In this document: one piece after another, positions 17,395 to 25,902 of the stretch
How positions within the stretch are numbered: position 1 is the first letter of the stretch
How the letters are laid out: each line of letters opens with the position of its first letter
Assembly (NCBI RefSeq): GCF_032085515.1
Contig: NZ_JASXSX010000003.1
Coordinates: 1 to 64,000, forward strand
DNA: 64,000 nt
From: Gleimia hominis
GTDB taxonomy: Bacteria; Actinomycetota; Actinomycetes; Actinomycetales; Actinomycetaceae
Reading direction: 5' to 3'
The notes under the pieces: generated by a model
Databases searched by the model: none
What the model was told of the DNA's origin: nothing
Seen by the model: the letters and a program-made list of their open reading frames with translations, nothing else
Made by a program: the position numbers and the translations under genes

Positions 17395-17536
17395 TACTTT
17401 ATGCCCGCCAACTCCACTGCACTTCGTGACTCTAACCACTTTCCCCCTGAAACTCATTAATCAATTGGGTTTTTTAAGCCGAGTCAGGGTAAGCTCTATT
17501 TCGTTGCGAAGATTGCTGGTTACACCAGCGCACGCA

Positions 17537-17613
17537 GGGCCTATAGCTCAGTTGGCTAGAGCGCCACGTTTACACCGTGGATGTCGGGGGTTCAAGTCCC
17601 TCTGGGCCCACCA
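17537..17613 (+). tRNA. tRNA-Val (anticodon TAC)
   Basis: Full cloverleaf of 77 bases including an encoded CCA. Acceptor GGGCCTA pairs with TGGGCCC; D-arm GCTC/GAGC; anticodon stem CCACG/CGTGG with loop TTTACAC, anticodon TAC at 17571-17573; T-arm GGGGG TTCAAGT CCCTC. It decodes GTA and, with wobble, other valine codons. No matching attachment-site repeat or integrase gene was seen nearby. Confidence 0.96.
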
Positions 17614-17885
17614 TTACCACTCACCCAAGACACAATGCTTTGCATGTTTAATGTCCCCTCGACTTCCATATTTTGGCTAGTATTCCAAGGTTTTCTCATG
17701 TTTTCTGCGATGCTAGTCAGTTGCCGTTTTGGATGAGATGACGGACACAACCACTTGAATCCCCCAATGCGAGGGATGCCTCGCCCACCGCGACCAAGGA
17801 ATGAGTAGCGACTCCGTCTACGACTCGCGGGGGCTACTCCTGTTGTGAGTAGACTTACGCGGAATTTAGAGGTGTTCGTTATCTA
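17614..17885. other. Intergenic region after tRNA-Val
   Basis: No convincing gene. A weak inverted repeat GAGTAGC (17803-17809) / GCTACTC (17833-17839) is the only structure noticed. Confidence 0.4.
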
Positions 17886-17960
17886 TTGACAAGCTTGTAC
17901 GGGTGTGTCTGAATTAACATAACAACACTTAAACAGCTTTTATGTTGCGTAAGTGTTGTT
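17886..17960 (+). promoter_or_regulatory. TTGACA promoter-like site followed by a 10-bp perfect inverted repeat
   Basis: TTGACA at 17886-17891 with an AT-rich candidate -10 around 17909-17916. Then AACAACACTT (17921-17930) and AAGTGTTGTT (17951-17960) form a perfect inverted repeat with a 20-base loop. This could be a leader hairpin or an operator for the membrane-protein gene at 18042. Confidence 0.4.
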
Positions 17961-18041
17961 GCCCTCACGTCGGATATTCAAACTCGTTGCGGAACAGAAG
18001 TTGTAAGCACTCCGCTGACAATGAGACACGTTGGGATTCAA

Positions 18042-18251
18042 ATGAAGACTGTAATCAAGGGCATCGCAGTCTCACTGCTTTGCCTAACGATAGTCGCTAT
18101 TGGCGCACCATTGTTCAACACGACCCTCGTTGATCTTTTGAGAGAACACAAGGGGTGGGTATTAACCATTTTGGTTGTGTTACCTCTTGTGTACGTAATT
18201 AGCACAGCAGCTATAAGGAAGGAGCTGAATGCTCGTCCTCACAGGGATTAA
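18042..18251 (+). CDS. Small two-segment membrane protein, unknown function
   Basis: A 69-residue hydrophobic protein with two probable membrane segments (about residues 6-24, IAVSLLCLTIVAIGAPLF, and 39-56, WVLTILVVLPLVYVIS) and a positively charged tail (RKELNARPHRD). An in-frame ATG at 18021 would add seven residues. Neither start has a strong ribosome binding site, so coding status rests on the membrane-protein-like composition. It stands alone downstream of tRNA-Val. Confidence 0.5.
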   Translation: MKTVIKGIAVSLLCLTIVAIGAPLFNTTLVDLLREHKGWVLTILVVLPLVYVISTAAIRKELNARPHRD

Positions 18252-18622
18252 CAGCTGGACCGTGAGAAAACTGCTCCGACTAGATACCTTGTTTCTGCTT
18301 TAGCGAGACACTCAGGTGTCTAAAGAATCGAACGAATTCTCCTTTTACCGCCTCATACCAATTCTCACAAGGCCTCCTCCCCGGCAAAAGAACTCCGCCT
18401 AACTAGATGTCAGTAAACAAAGGGCAAGCCCACCGCGTAGACGAACGCGGCCCTCCAGCCTCGGAGCGTCGCATTAGTGTCGCAACGCTCCGCCAGATGG
18501 GCCGCGCACGTTCGGATTTGATTTTTGTGGCGCCGTTTAGCTTGACACCTGTTCAGCTTGATGCCCTATTTAACTTTAGGTTTAGCTTTAATCCCCACTC
18601 TCAGAAGGTGCGGATTACGATT
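18252..18622. other. Intergenic region with degenerate repeats 3' of the DUF3052 gene
   Basis: No supported gene; the frame at 18407-18643 has no recognisable domain and overlaps the DUF3052 gene end. Between about 18536 and 18592 the motif GTTTAGCTT or close variants recurs four times at 16-20 base spacing, reminiscent of the gene-end repeats elsewhere in this window. Confidence 0.4.
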
Positions 18623-19069
18623 TCACTTCGCCGCTGCCGTTAGCCGCATACCAGTCCATTGAGGCGCCACCACCTCAGCGGACGTGGCATGCAAACCTGC
18701 GATACGCGCAGCCTCCGCCACATCATTAGGGGACACGTGCTGCGCATCCGTGGGCTTTGGGGTCAACACCCACACGAGCCCCCCGTTGTCTAAATCGGAA
18801 ATGCAGTCGAGCAGGACGTCCGCCAAGTCTTCCTCCTGAGCGTCATCAGCGCGCCACCAAATGATGACTCCGTCGACAACATTGCCGTACTCACCGTCAA
18901 CGAGCGCCTCACCCGTAACCTGCTCAATATGACGACGCAAAGGGTCGTCCACGTCCTCATCCCAATAAAACTCTTGAACTACCTGGCCATCTTTAAAACC
19001 AAGGCTATCCACAGTGGGAACAATGCCTTCCTGGATTGCGTTTGAACTCACGTCCCATAGTTTACCCAT
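18623..19069 (-). CDS. DUF3052 domain protein
   Basis: Actinobacterial family PF11253 (DUF3052), function unknown, usually found next to aceE as here. The 148 residues include GFKDGQVVQEFYWDEDVDD, VDGVIIWWRADD and the GLVWVLTPK segment. It is cytoplasmic by composition. The gene is divergent from aceE with a 167-base gap that contains an inverted repeat CATCGT / ACGATG, so the two may share regulation. Confidence 0.88.
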   Translation of the reverse strand: MGKLWDVSSNAIQEGIVPTVDSLGFKDGQVVQEFYWDEDVDDPLRRHIEQVTGEALVDGEYGNVVDGVIIWWRADDAQEEDLADVLLDCISDLDNGGLVWVLTPKPTDAQHVSPNDVAEAARIAGLHATSAEVVAPQWTGMRLTAAAK

Positions 19070-19236
19070 AAAACAGCGAAAACCAACGCATTCTTGCGGT
19101 GTGACACAATCGAGACATATCTCGCGTGACTAAAGTCCTTCATCGTAATGAAATTTCGTGCGAAAACGACGATGATAGAAGGTATGAGAGCGCGCACGCA
19201 TAGCAGCGTGCGGTAACAACAAAGAAAAGAGGACTT

Positions 19237-21978
19237 GTGGCTACATATCCTGAACGTCCGATTATCAACGGGGTACTCCGGCAGGTACCAGACAACGATC
19301 CGGAGGAAACCGCCGAGTGGTTAGAATCCCTCAGCGGCCTGATCGACGAAAAAGGTGGTCCGAGGGCACGTTACATCCTGCTCCACATGCTTCACGAAGC
19401 CCAGCGCCGCGACGTGCGCCTCCCGATGGAGCTGACGACACCGTACGTGAACACCATCCCCGTACAAGAAGAACCGTACTTCCCGGGCGATGAAAAGACG
19501 GAACGTCAATACCGCCGGTGGATGCGTTGGAACGCTGCGGTTCAAGTAACCCGGGCGCAACGCCCCGGCGTGCAAGTAGGTGGCCACATTTCCTCCTACG
19601 CATCAGTCGCCACCCTGTACGAAGTGGGATTCAACCACTTCTTCCGAGGGAAAAACCACCCCGGTGGGGGCGACCACGTGTTCTTCCAAGGCCACTCCTC
19701 CCCCGGCGTATACGCCCGTGCCTTCCTCGAAGGTCGGCTCAGTGAAGAAGAAATGGATGGCTTCCGCCAGCAAGTCTCCGCCAAACACGGCCTCCCCTCA
19801 TACCCGCACCCACGTCAACTCCCAGACTTCTGGGAGTACCCGACGGTATCCATGGGGCTCGGGCCTGCGGAAGCGATCTACCAGGCGTGGTTCGACAAGT
19901 ACTTAGACTTACGCGGCCTCAAAGACACCTCCCAGCAACACACGTGGGCGTTCCTTGGGGACGGGGAAATGGACGAACCAGAATCCCGCGGCATGCTTCA
20001 ACTCGCCGCACAGCAGGGCCTGGACAACCTCACTTTCGTCGTCAACTGCAACCTGCAGCGCCTCGACGGCCCCGTACGTGGTAACGGGAAAATCATCCAA
20101 GAGCTCGAAGCGTTCTTCCGCGGTGCCGGCTGGAACGTAATCAAGGTCGTGTGGGGCCGCGGTTGGGATCAGCTACTCGCTGCGGATAAAGACCAAGCGC
20201 TGGTAAACATCATGAACGAAACCGTGGACGGTGACTACCAGACGTTCAAAGCCAACGATGGCGCATACGTGCGCGAACACTTCTTCGGCCGGGACCCACG
20301 TACCAAAGCAATGGTGGAAAACTGGTCTGACGAAGACATCTGGGCGCTCGGTCGCGGTGGCCACGACTACCGCAAGGTCTACGCCGCATACAAGGCAGCG
20401 GTTGAACACACCGGCCAACCCACCGTCATTCTGGCGCACACCATTAAGGGCTACATCCTGGGTAAGCACTTCGCGGGCCGTAACGCCACGCACCAGATGA
20501 AGAAACTCACGCTCGAAGACCTGAAGGGCCTGCGCGACCGGCTTCGCATTCCTATCACAGACGAGCAGCTTGAAGCAGATCCGTACATGCCGCCGTACTA
20601 CAAGCCAGCTGACGACGATCCGGCTCTGCAGTACATGCAGGAACGCCGCCGGATCCTAGGGGGCTACCTACCGAGCCGCCACCAGGAAGACCCGGCGCTC
20701 CCCATGCCAGCCGACAAACCGTTCCGCGCCCTCGCGAAAGGCTCGGGCCACCAGGAAGTCGCGACCACCATGGCACTGGTGCGGTTGTTCAAGGACCTCA
20801 TTAAAGACAAGAACATCGGTAAACACATCGTGCCGATCATTCCCGATGAGGCACGCACCTTCGGGCTCGACGCCGTGTTCCCAACCGCGAAAATTTTCAA
20901 CACGTACGGCATGAACTACACGGCGGTGGATGCCGACATGATGCTGTCGTACAAGGAATCTGAAAAAGGCCAGTTGCTGCACACCGGCATTAACGAAGCC
21001 GGTTCCACCGCAGCGATGCAAGTGGTGGGTACGTCTTACGCTACCCACAACCTGCCGATGATTCCGTTCTACATTTTCTACTCCATGTTCGGATTCCAAC
21101 GCACCGGCGACCAGTTCTGGGCCGCTGGAGACCAACTGTCGCGCGGCTTCATAATTGGCGCCACCGCGGGACGCACCACCCTCACGGGTGAAGGTTTGCA
21201 GCACATGGACGGTAACTCCCCGGTTCTTGCGGCAACAAACCACGCGGTTGTCTCGTACGACCCGGCGTACGCATACGAAATCCGCCACATTGTGTACGAC
21301 GGGATCGAACGCATGTATGGGCCGAACGAGAAGAACCGGGACCGCAACGTCATGTACTACCTCACGGTTTACAACGAGCCCATGCACCAACCCGCGGAGC
21401 CGGAAGGCGTGGATGTAGACGGCATTATCCGCGGCCTGTACCGACTGGATGATCCAGAGGGAGATGGACCTACCGTTAAACTCTTAGCGTCCGGCGTGGG
21501 AGTGCCATGGATCCGCGAGGCACGGAAACTGCTGCGCGAAGACTGGGGCGTAGCTGCCGCAACGTACTCGGTTACCTCCTGGAACGAGTTACGTCGCGAC
21601 GGTATGGACGCTGATCAGCACAACTACCTGCACCCCGAGGACGAAGCGAAAGTTCCGTACGTGAGCGAGAAACTCGCTGAACTAGACGGCCCCACCGTGG
21701 CTACCTCTGACTTCGACCACCTGGTCCCCGACCAGATTCGCAAGTGGGTACCCGGCGAATACTACACGCTCGGTGCAGATGGTTTCGGTTTCTCTGACAC
21801 TCGTCCCGCAGCCCGCCGCCACTACTACATCGACGCGGAATCAGTGGTAGTTCGCGCCCTCCAAGGCCTTGCGGATGAAGGCAGCATTGACCGGTCCGTG
21901 GTTGCGCAGGCGATCGAGAAATACGACCTCACGAACGTGAACGCCGGTTCCTCCGGCTCAGCCGGTGGTGATGCCTAA
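19237..21978 (+). CDS. aceE: Pyruvate dehydrogenase E1 component (homodimeric)
   Basis: Thiamine-diphosphate-dependent decarboxylase of the pyruvate dehydrogenase complex, feeding acetyl-CoA from glycolysis. At 913 residues it is the single-chain E1 used by actinobacteria. The ThDP-binding GDGEMDEPESRG is near residue 245, and the transketolase-like pyrimidine-binding half (EAGSTAAMQVVG, IPFYIFYSMFGFQRTGDQ) is intact. It starts at GTG 19237 after AAGAGGA. E2 and E3 genes are not in this window. A strong terminator follows at 22048. Confidence 0.96.
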   Translation: MATYPERPIINGVLRQVPDNDPEETAEWLESLSGLIDEKGGPRARYILLHMLHEAQRRDVRLPMELTTPYVNTIPVQEEPYFPGDEKTERQYRRWMRWNAAVQVTRAQRPGVQVGGHISSYASVATLYEVGFNHFFRGKNHPGGGDHVFFQGHSSPGVYARAFLEGRLSEEEMDGFRQQVSAKHGLPSYPHPRQLPDFWEYPTVSMGLGPAEAIYQAWFDKYLDLRGLKDTSQQHTWAFLGDGEMDEPESRGMLQLAAQQGLDNLTFVVNCNLQRLDGPVRGNGKIIQELEAFFRGAGWNVIKVVWGRGWDQLLAADKDQALVNIMNETVDGDYQTFKANDGAYVREHFFGRDPRTKAMVENWSDEDIWALGRGGHDYRKVYAAYKAAVEHTGQPTVILAHTIKGYILGKHFAGRNATHQMKKLTLEDLKGLRDRLRIPITDEQLEADPYMPPYYKPADDDPALQYMQERRRILGGYLPSRHQEDPALPMPADKPFRALAKGSGHQEVATTMALVRLFKDLIKDKNIGKHIVPIIPDEARTFGLDAVFPTAKIFNTYGMNYTAVDADMMLSYKESEKGQLLHTGINEAGSTAAMQVVGTSYATHNLPMIPFYIFYSMFGFQRTGDQFWAAGDQLSRGFIIGATAGRTTLTGEGLQHMDGNSPVLAATNHAVVSYDPAYAYEIRHIVYDGIERMYGPNEKNRDRNVMYYLTVYNEPMHQPAEPEGVDVDGIIRGLYRLDDPEGDGPTVKLLASGVGVPWIREARKLLREDWGVAAATYSVTSWNELRRDGMDADQHNYLHPEDEAKVPYVSEKLAELDGPTVATSDFDHLVPDQIRKWVPGEYYTLGADGFGFSDTRPAARRHYYIDAESVVVRALQGLADEGSIDRSVVAQAIEKYDLTNVNAGSSGSAGGDA

Positions 21979-22047
21979 GGCGCTACTTGCACTGTTATAC
22001 CTGACCGTGTCGGGTAGCTGACGGGGCAGTTAGACGGCCGCACAGCG

Positions 22048-22077
22048 AGAGGGGGGATCCGAACGGATCCCCCCTCT
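22048..22077. terminator. Bidirectional terminator between aceE and the ACP-like gene
   Basis: 13-bp stem containing GGGGGGATCC / GGATCCCCCC with GAAC loop. It serves aceE and possibly the convergent ACP-like gene. Confidence 0.85.
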
Positions 22078-22172
22078 TAATCATTCGCAGCCGAAATTAC
22101 GCGCGAGGCTCCTAAGCTGCCAGCTAAACGCTTCACATGACAATAGTGGGGTAAGCGATGCGTGCAAGCTCG

Positions 22173-22562
22173 TTAGCTAAACAGGGCGCACAGCTGGGCG
22201 AACGTGCGGGCACTGTCCACATCCGAGTCGGCCACGGAGCGACCCAGATCGTCTTCCACAGCTGCTACCACCGCATATAGACCAATCGTGTCTAAGTCGA
22301 AGTCTTCTTTCAGCCGCGCGTTTGGCGTATACGATTCTGCGGGCAATGCGGACTCGTTCAGCAGCGCCCCAGTGATCACCTCTAGCGTGTGGTCATCTAC
22401 CCCACCGGGATTGTCCGAAATTTGTGCGCTTCCTTGCGCGGACTTCTTTGCTCCCGATTCCTCGCCACGAGGCGTGTTTTTGTCACCGTTCAAAGACGCC
22501 AGCTTTCCCTGTTCCTCAGGCAAATCAATCCCCAGCATCTGAGCAATCGAAACACCACTCAT
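22173..22562 (-). CDS. Degenerate acyl carrier protein-like protein
   Basis: A 129-residue protein with a low-complexity N-terminal half and a C-terminal acyl-carrier-like four-helix domain from about residue 57. The phosphopantetheine site, normally DSL, reads DLDTIGLYAVV: the attachment serine is replaced by threonine. Modification is therefore doubtful. In related actinobacteria acpP lies between fabH and fabF downstream of aceE and ahead of DUF3145; here fabD, fabH and fabF are absent. GTG 22565 is also open; ATG 22562 fits the AGGGGG upstream. It may be a relic or a repurposed regulator. Confidence 0.7.
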   Translation of the reverse strand: MSGVSIAQMLGIDLPEEQGKLASLNGDKNTPRGEESGAKKSAQGSAQISDNPGGVDDHTLEVITGALLNESALPAESYTPNARLKEDFDLDTIGLYAVVAAVEDDLGRSVADSDVDSARTFAQLCALFS

Positions 22563-22607
22563 CACTCACGCCCCCTATTTGACTCAAACATTACCGCCCG
22601 CGAAGCT

Positions 22608-23108
22608 TTATCCGACCCGGTGCAACCAACGCACAGGCACACCTGCGCCCGCATACCGGAACGGTTCCAACTCATCATCCCACGCCTGTCCCAACGCCAA
22701 GTTCAGACGCTCACGCAACGAAGCTAAATCACTGGAGGACTCCATCGCAGCCCGGACCCTGTCTTCGGGAACCATCATGTTCCCTGACGTGTCCATCGGG
22801 GCGTGAAAAATCCCCAGGTCCGGCGTATGACACCAACGCGCACCATCGGATCCACGCACCGGTTCCTCCGTGATCTCGTAACGCAAATGCTCCCACCCAC
22901 GCAGTGCAGATGCCAGCCGGGCCCCCGTTCCAACTGGGCCGACCCAAGAATACTCGGTGCGCACCATACCGGGCGCCGCCGGCTGGTCAGTCCACTCCAG
23001 GTTCACAGCCTGGTCGAGCACACCGGAGACATTCCACTCCAAGTGTGGACACAGCGCCGGCGGGGTTGAATGCACAAAAAGTACACCGCGCGTAAAACTC
23101 CCGGTCAT
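22608..23108 (-). CDS. DUF3145 domain protein
   Basis: Actinobacterial family DUF3145 of unknown function, usually adjacent to fatty-acid synthesis genes. Signature stretches are TRGVLFVHSTPPALCPHLEW, ARLASALRGWEHLRYE and TPDLGIFHAPMD. The start is the ATG at 23108, which has AAGGAGG seven bases upstream; the frame is open to 23174 but that extension looks non-coding. 166 residues. It precedes the ACP-like gene by 45 bases and is probably cotranscribed with it. Confidence 0.88.
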   Translation of the reverse strand: MTGSFTRGVLFVHSTPPALCPHLEWNVSGVLDQAVNLEWTDQPAAPGMVRTEYSWVGPVGTGARLASALRGWEHLRYEITEEPVRGSDGARWCHTPDLGIFHAPMDTSGNMMVPEDRVRAAMESSSDLASLRERLNLALGQAWDDELEPFRYAGAGVPVRWLHRVG

Positions 23109-23367
23109 GTCGTTGCCTCCTTCAAGTTGACCAGATCGTCTTCCCCTACGTCCAGCCCTAAGAGACACCCACACGCCTCAGCGGTGTAACAAACTATCAA
23201 GTTATAGAACTACACTTCCTAGCTGGCAGCTAGACTGATCCAACCAGACTCGCCTGGTCTGCCAGCTAAACAACTGTAGCCGTCATCATTATTTTGCCTC
23301 ACTTTTGCGCGTTACACAAGAGCGCAACATGCCTTATAAAGAACGGTGACACGTCGTACTTGGATGC
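23109..23367. other. Upstream region of the DUF3145 gene
   Basis: No gene. Contains a long inverted repeat TAGCTGGCAG (23220-23229) / CTGCCAGCTA (23259-23268) enclosing a smaller CCAGACTCGCCTGG near-palindrome. It may end the def transcript or regulate the DUF3145 gene. A related TTTAGCTGGCAGCTTAG sequence lies near 22113, downstream of the ACP-like gene. Confidence 0.45.
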
Positions 23368-23480
23368 TGCAGGTACAACGGTGCTCGCGTACCTAAAGAC
23401 TGCAAGTGCAACGATGCCCGCGTACCTAAAGACTGCAAGTGCAACGATGCCCGCGTACCTAAAGACTGCAAGTGCAGTGG
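23368..23480. repeat. 33-bp tandem repeat downstream of def, about 3.4 copies
   Basis: Units 23368-23400, 23401-23433, 23434-23466 and a partial fourth. The second and third are identical and the first differs at a few positions. The repeat starts 35 bases after the def stop. On the minus strand one frame stays open as LHLQSLGTRAS repeats. Unlike the tsf or argR arrays, I see no clear copy of the def coding end. Confidence 0.9.
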
Positions 23481-23515
23481 TAACAGTGCGGGATCTTCAT
23501 GCGCGCGAGGGTAAA

Positions 23516-24007
23516 TCATCCCATAATCTCGCGCACTTGCTTCATCGCCTTGCGTCGCATTGCCCGATCCAAGCGATCTAAGTAGAGCATGCCATCGAGG
23601 TGATCGCATTCATGTTGAATACAGCGCCCCATGAGCTCTTCACCCTCAACGACCTTCTTCTTCCCATCCAAGTCGATGCCCTCGGCCCGTGCGTACCAAG
23701 CCCGCTTCGTAGGAAACCACAGGTTAGGAACCGACAAGCAGCCCTCGTCGCCATCTTGATACTCATCCTCAGACAACTCCACGATGCGGGGGTTGAGGAT
23801 GTAATCCACCTCGCCGTCAATATTCCACGAGAATGCGCGCAAACCAACCCCAATCTGGTTCGCCGCCAACCCCGCACGCCCTTCTTCATCGACGTTCTCC
23901 AACAGATCGTCCACTAGGTGCTTAACTGCCTCATCAATTTCCGTAATCGGCTCACACGGCGTGCGCAGCACCGGGTCCCCAATAACTCGGATATCACGAA
24001 CCGTCAT
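23516..24007 (-). CDS. def: Peptide deformylase
   Basis: Fe(II)-type hydrolase that removes the formyl group from nascent N-terminal methionine; works just before methionine aminopeptidase. All three motifs are intact: GLAANQ (residues 46-51, the family GxGxAAxQ region), EGCLSVP (88-94, metal-binding Cys90) and HECDH (132-136). The 163-residue length is normal. The ATG overlaps the proS stop by four bases (ATGA), so the pair is translationally coupled. Confidence 0.95.
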   Translation of the reverse strand: MTVRDIRVIGDPVLRTPCEPITEIDEAVKHLVDDLLENVDEEGRAGLAANQIGVGLRAFSWNIDGEVDYILNPRIVELSEDEYQDGDEGCLSVPNLWFPTKRAWYARAEGIDLDGKKKVVEGEELMGRCIQHECDHLDGMLYLDRLDRAMRRKAMKQVREIMG

Positions 24008-25815
24008 TCGTTTGCCTCCAAATTCGCTTCTAACTCCGCCTTAATAACCTGAGCTGCGTCCGCCACAGGGATCTCGCGTGCAGACTTGCCACGCCGATCA
24101 CGTAGCTCCACCACGCCCTGCTTCAAACCGCGCCCAACCACGAGCACGTAGGGCATCCCCATAAGTTCCGAATCCGCGAACTTTACGCCCGCAGACACCT
24201 TTTTCCGGTCGTCATACAACACGTCGAATCCAGCCTTGGACACGGCCGCAGAAATATCCGCTGCAGTCGAGAAGATCTCCTCCCCCTTACCCGCAGCGAC
24301 TACCTGCAAATGGAACGGTGCCACCACCATGGGCCAAGACAACCCCTTCTCATCGTGGTAAAACTCCGCAAGCGCTGCCAGCACGCGAGACACCCCAATG
24401 CCATACGACCCCATGGTCACAACCTGGGATTTTCCGTTCTGATCCAACACCTTCAAATCCAATGCCTGCGCGTACTTGCGGCCAAGCTGGAAAATATGCC
24501 CAATTTCGATTCCACGCGCCAACTGCAACGGCCCAGACCCATCCGGTGACGGATCCCCCTGCCGGATTTGCGCGGCCTCTACCGTGCCATCGGCAGTGAA
24601 ATCCCGGCCCATCACGAGGTTATACACGTGCTTACCGACCGCGTTACCACCTGCAATCCACGCGGTACCATCGACCACCCGCGGGTCGACCAGGAACCGA
24701 ACCGAACCCGAAGGGTTACCATCCGCATCCACAGTCCGTCCCTCATAGTTTGGACCACACGCCTGCGGGCCCAAGAACCCCGGTACCAACTCCGGATGCT
24801 GCGCCAGGTCCTCAGCAGTCGCCATCTCCACTTCCGCCGGTGCGAACGAAGCTTCCACGCGTTTCATATCCACCTCGCGGTCACCGGGAATCCCCAAGTT
24901 AACCACTTCCCGCTCCCCACCTGGGTGAACGACGGTGAGCACCACGGACTTCAACGTGTCCTTCGCTTCCCACGGCCGATCTGCACGCGGATAAAGCTCA
25001 TTCGACACCCGCACCAAATCTTCAATCGTCCCCGCATCCGGCGTATCCCGCACATCCGCTGCCGGCACGTGCGACGCATCCACCGGATCAGGCGCGGGAG
25101 TCACCACTGCCTCCGCGTTCGCCGCGTAACCCGACGGGGCACGCACAAACGTGTCCTCACCAATCTCACAGGGATGCAAAAACTCCTCCGAACGCGAACC
25201 CCCCATCGCGCCCGACATGGCTGCACAAATCACATACGGCAACCCCAACCGATCAAAGATCCGCTGGTACGCCGCCCGCTGTGAATCGTAAGACGCGTCC
25301 AACCCCTCATCGTCAATATCGAAACTGTACGCATCCTTCATGACGAACTCCCGGCCGCGAATAACCCCTGCCCGCGGCCGCGCCTCATCGCGATACTTCG
25401 TCTGAATCTGATACAAAACCGTTGGCAAGTCCTTATACGACGAATACAAGTCCTTCACCAGGAGCGTGAACATCTCCTCGTGAGTCGGTGCCAACAAGTA
25501 GTCGCCCCCACGCCGGTCCTTAAGTTTAAACAGCGTCGGACCGTATTCGTCCCAACGATCCGTCTTCTGATACGGCTCCGCAGGCAGCAACGCGGGGAAC
25601 AGCACCTCCTGAGCCCCGGCCGCGTCCATCTCCTCACGCACCACGCGTTCGACATTACGCAACACCTTCAACCCCAGGGGCAACCAGCTGTAAATCCCCG
25701 GAGCAGTCCGGCGGATATAACCCGCCCGGACCATCAATTTATGGCTCGCAACTTCCGCGTCAGCCGGGTCCTCCCGAAGGGTTCGGACAAAGTAATCAGA
25801 CATGTTTTTCAGCAC
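24004..25815 (-). CDS. proS: Prolyl-tRNA synthetase
   Basis: Class II synthetase that charges tRNA-Pro. At 603 residues it is the bacterial long form with an editing (INS) domain between motifs 2 and 3, here about residues 220-420. Motif 2 lies in YRDEARPRAGVIRGREFVMK-like sequence near residue 150, motif 3 in MGSYGIGVSRVLAAL, and an anticodon-binding domain ends the protein. It lies 87 bases after ispG and overlaps def. Confidence 0.95.
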   Translation of the reverse strand: MLKNMSDYFVRTLREDPADAEVASHKLMVRAGYIRRTAPGIYSWLPLGLKVLRNVERVVREEMDAAGAQEVLFPALLPAEPYQKTDRWDEYGPTLFKLKDRRGGDYLLAPTHEEMFTLLVKDLYSSYKDLPTVLYQIQTKYRDEARPRAGVIRGREFVMKDAYSFDIDDEGLDASYDSQRAAYQRIFDRLGLPYVICAAMSGAMGGSRSEEFLHPCEIGEDTFVRAPSGYAANAEAVVTPAPDPVDASHVPAADVRDTPDAGTIEDLVRVSNELYPRADRPWEAKDTLKSVVLTVVHPGGEREVVNLGIPGDREVDMKRVEASFAPAEVEMATAEDLAQHPELVPGFLGPQACGPNYEGRTVDADGNPSGSVRFLVDPRVVDGTAWIAGGNAVGKHVYNLVMGRDFTADGTVEAAQIRQGDPSPDGSGPLQLARGIEIGHIFQLGRKYAQALDLKVLDQNGKSQVVTMGSYGIGVSRVLAALAEFYHDEKGLSWPMVVAPFHLQVVAAGKGEEIFSTAADISAAVSKAGFDVLYDDRKKVSAGVKFADSELMGMPYVLVVGRGLKQGVVELRDRRGKSAREIPVADAAQVIKAELEANLEANE

Positions 25816-25902
25816 ATCTAAAAGACTACGTCAAAGCCGCCTGAGGACGAAACCAAGTCTTAAATACCAGCCCGGCTGAGGGCGTGAGAACCAAACGGGG
25901 TG

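Noticed and set aside
17942..18133. Plus-strand frame overlapping the small membrane protein gene
   Set aside because: Different frame from the more protein-like 18042-18251 reading; Cys/Arg-rich nonsense composition.
17537..18622. Integrated element at tRNA-Val
   Set aside because: The region is gene-poor, but no integrase, direct repeat of the tRNA 3' end or phage gene was found.
18407..18643. Plus-strand open frame of 78 codons
   Set aside because: Overlaps the DUF3052 gene end, Arg-rich random-looking translation, no ribosome binding site.
394..23480. CRISPR arrays
   Set aside because: All arrays seen are contiguous direct repeats without unique spacers, and no cas genes are present.
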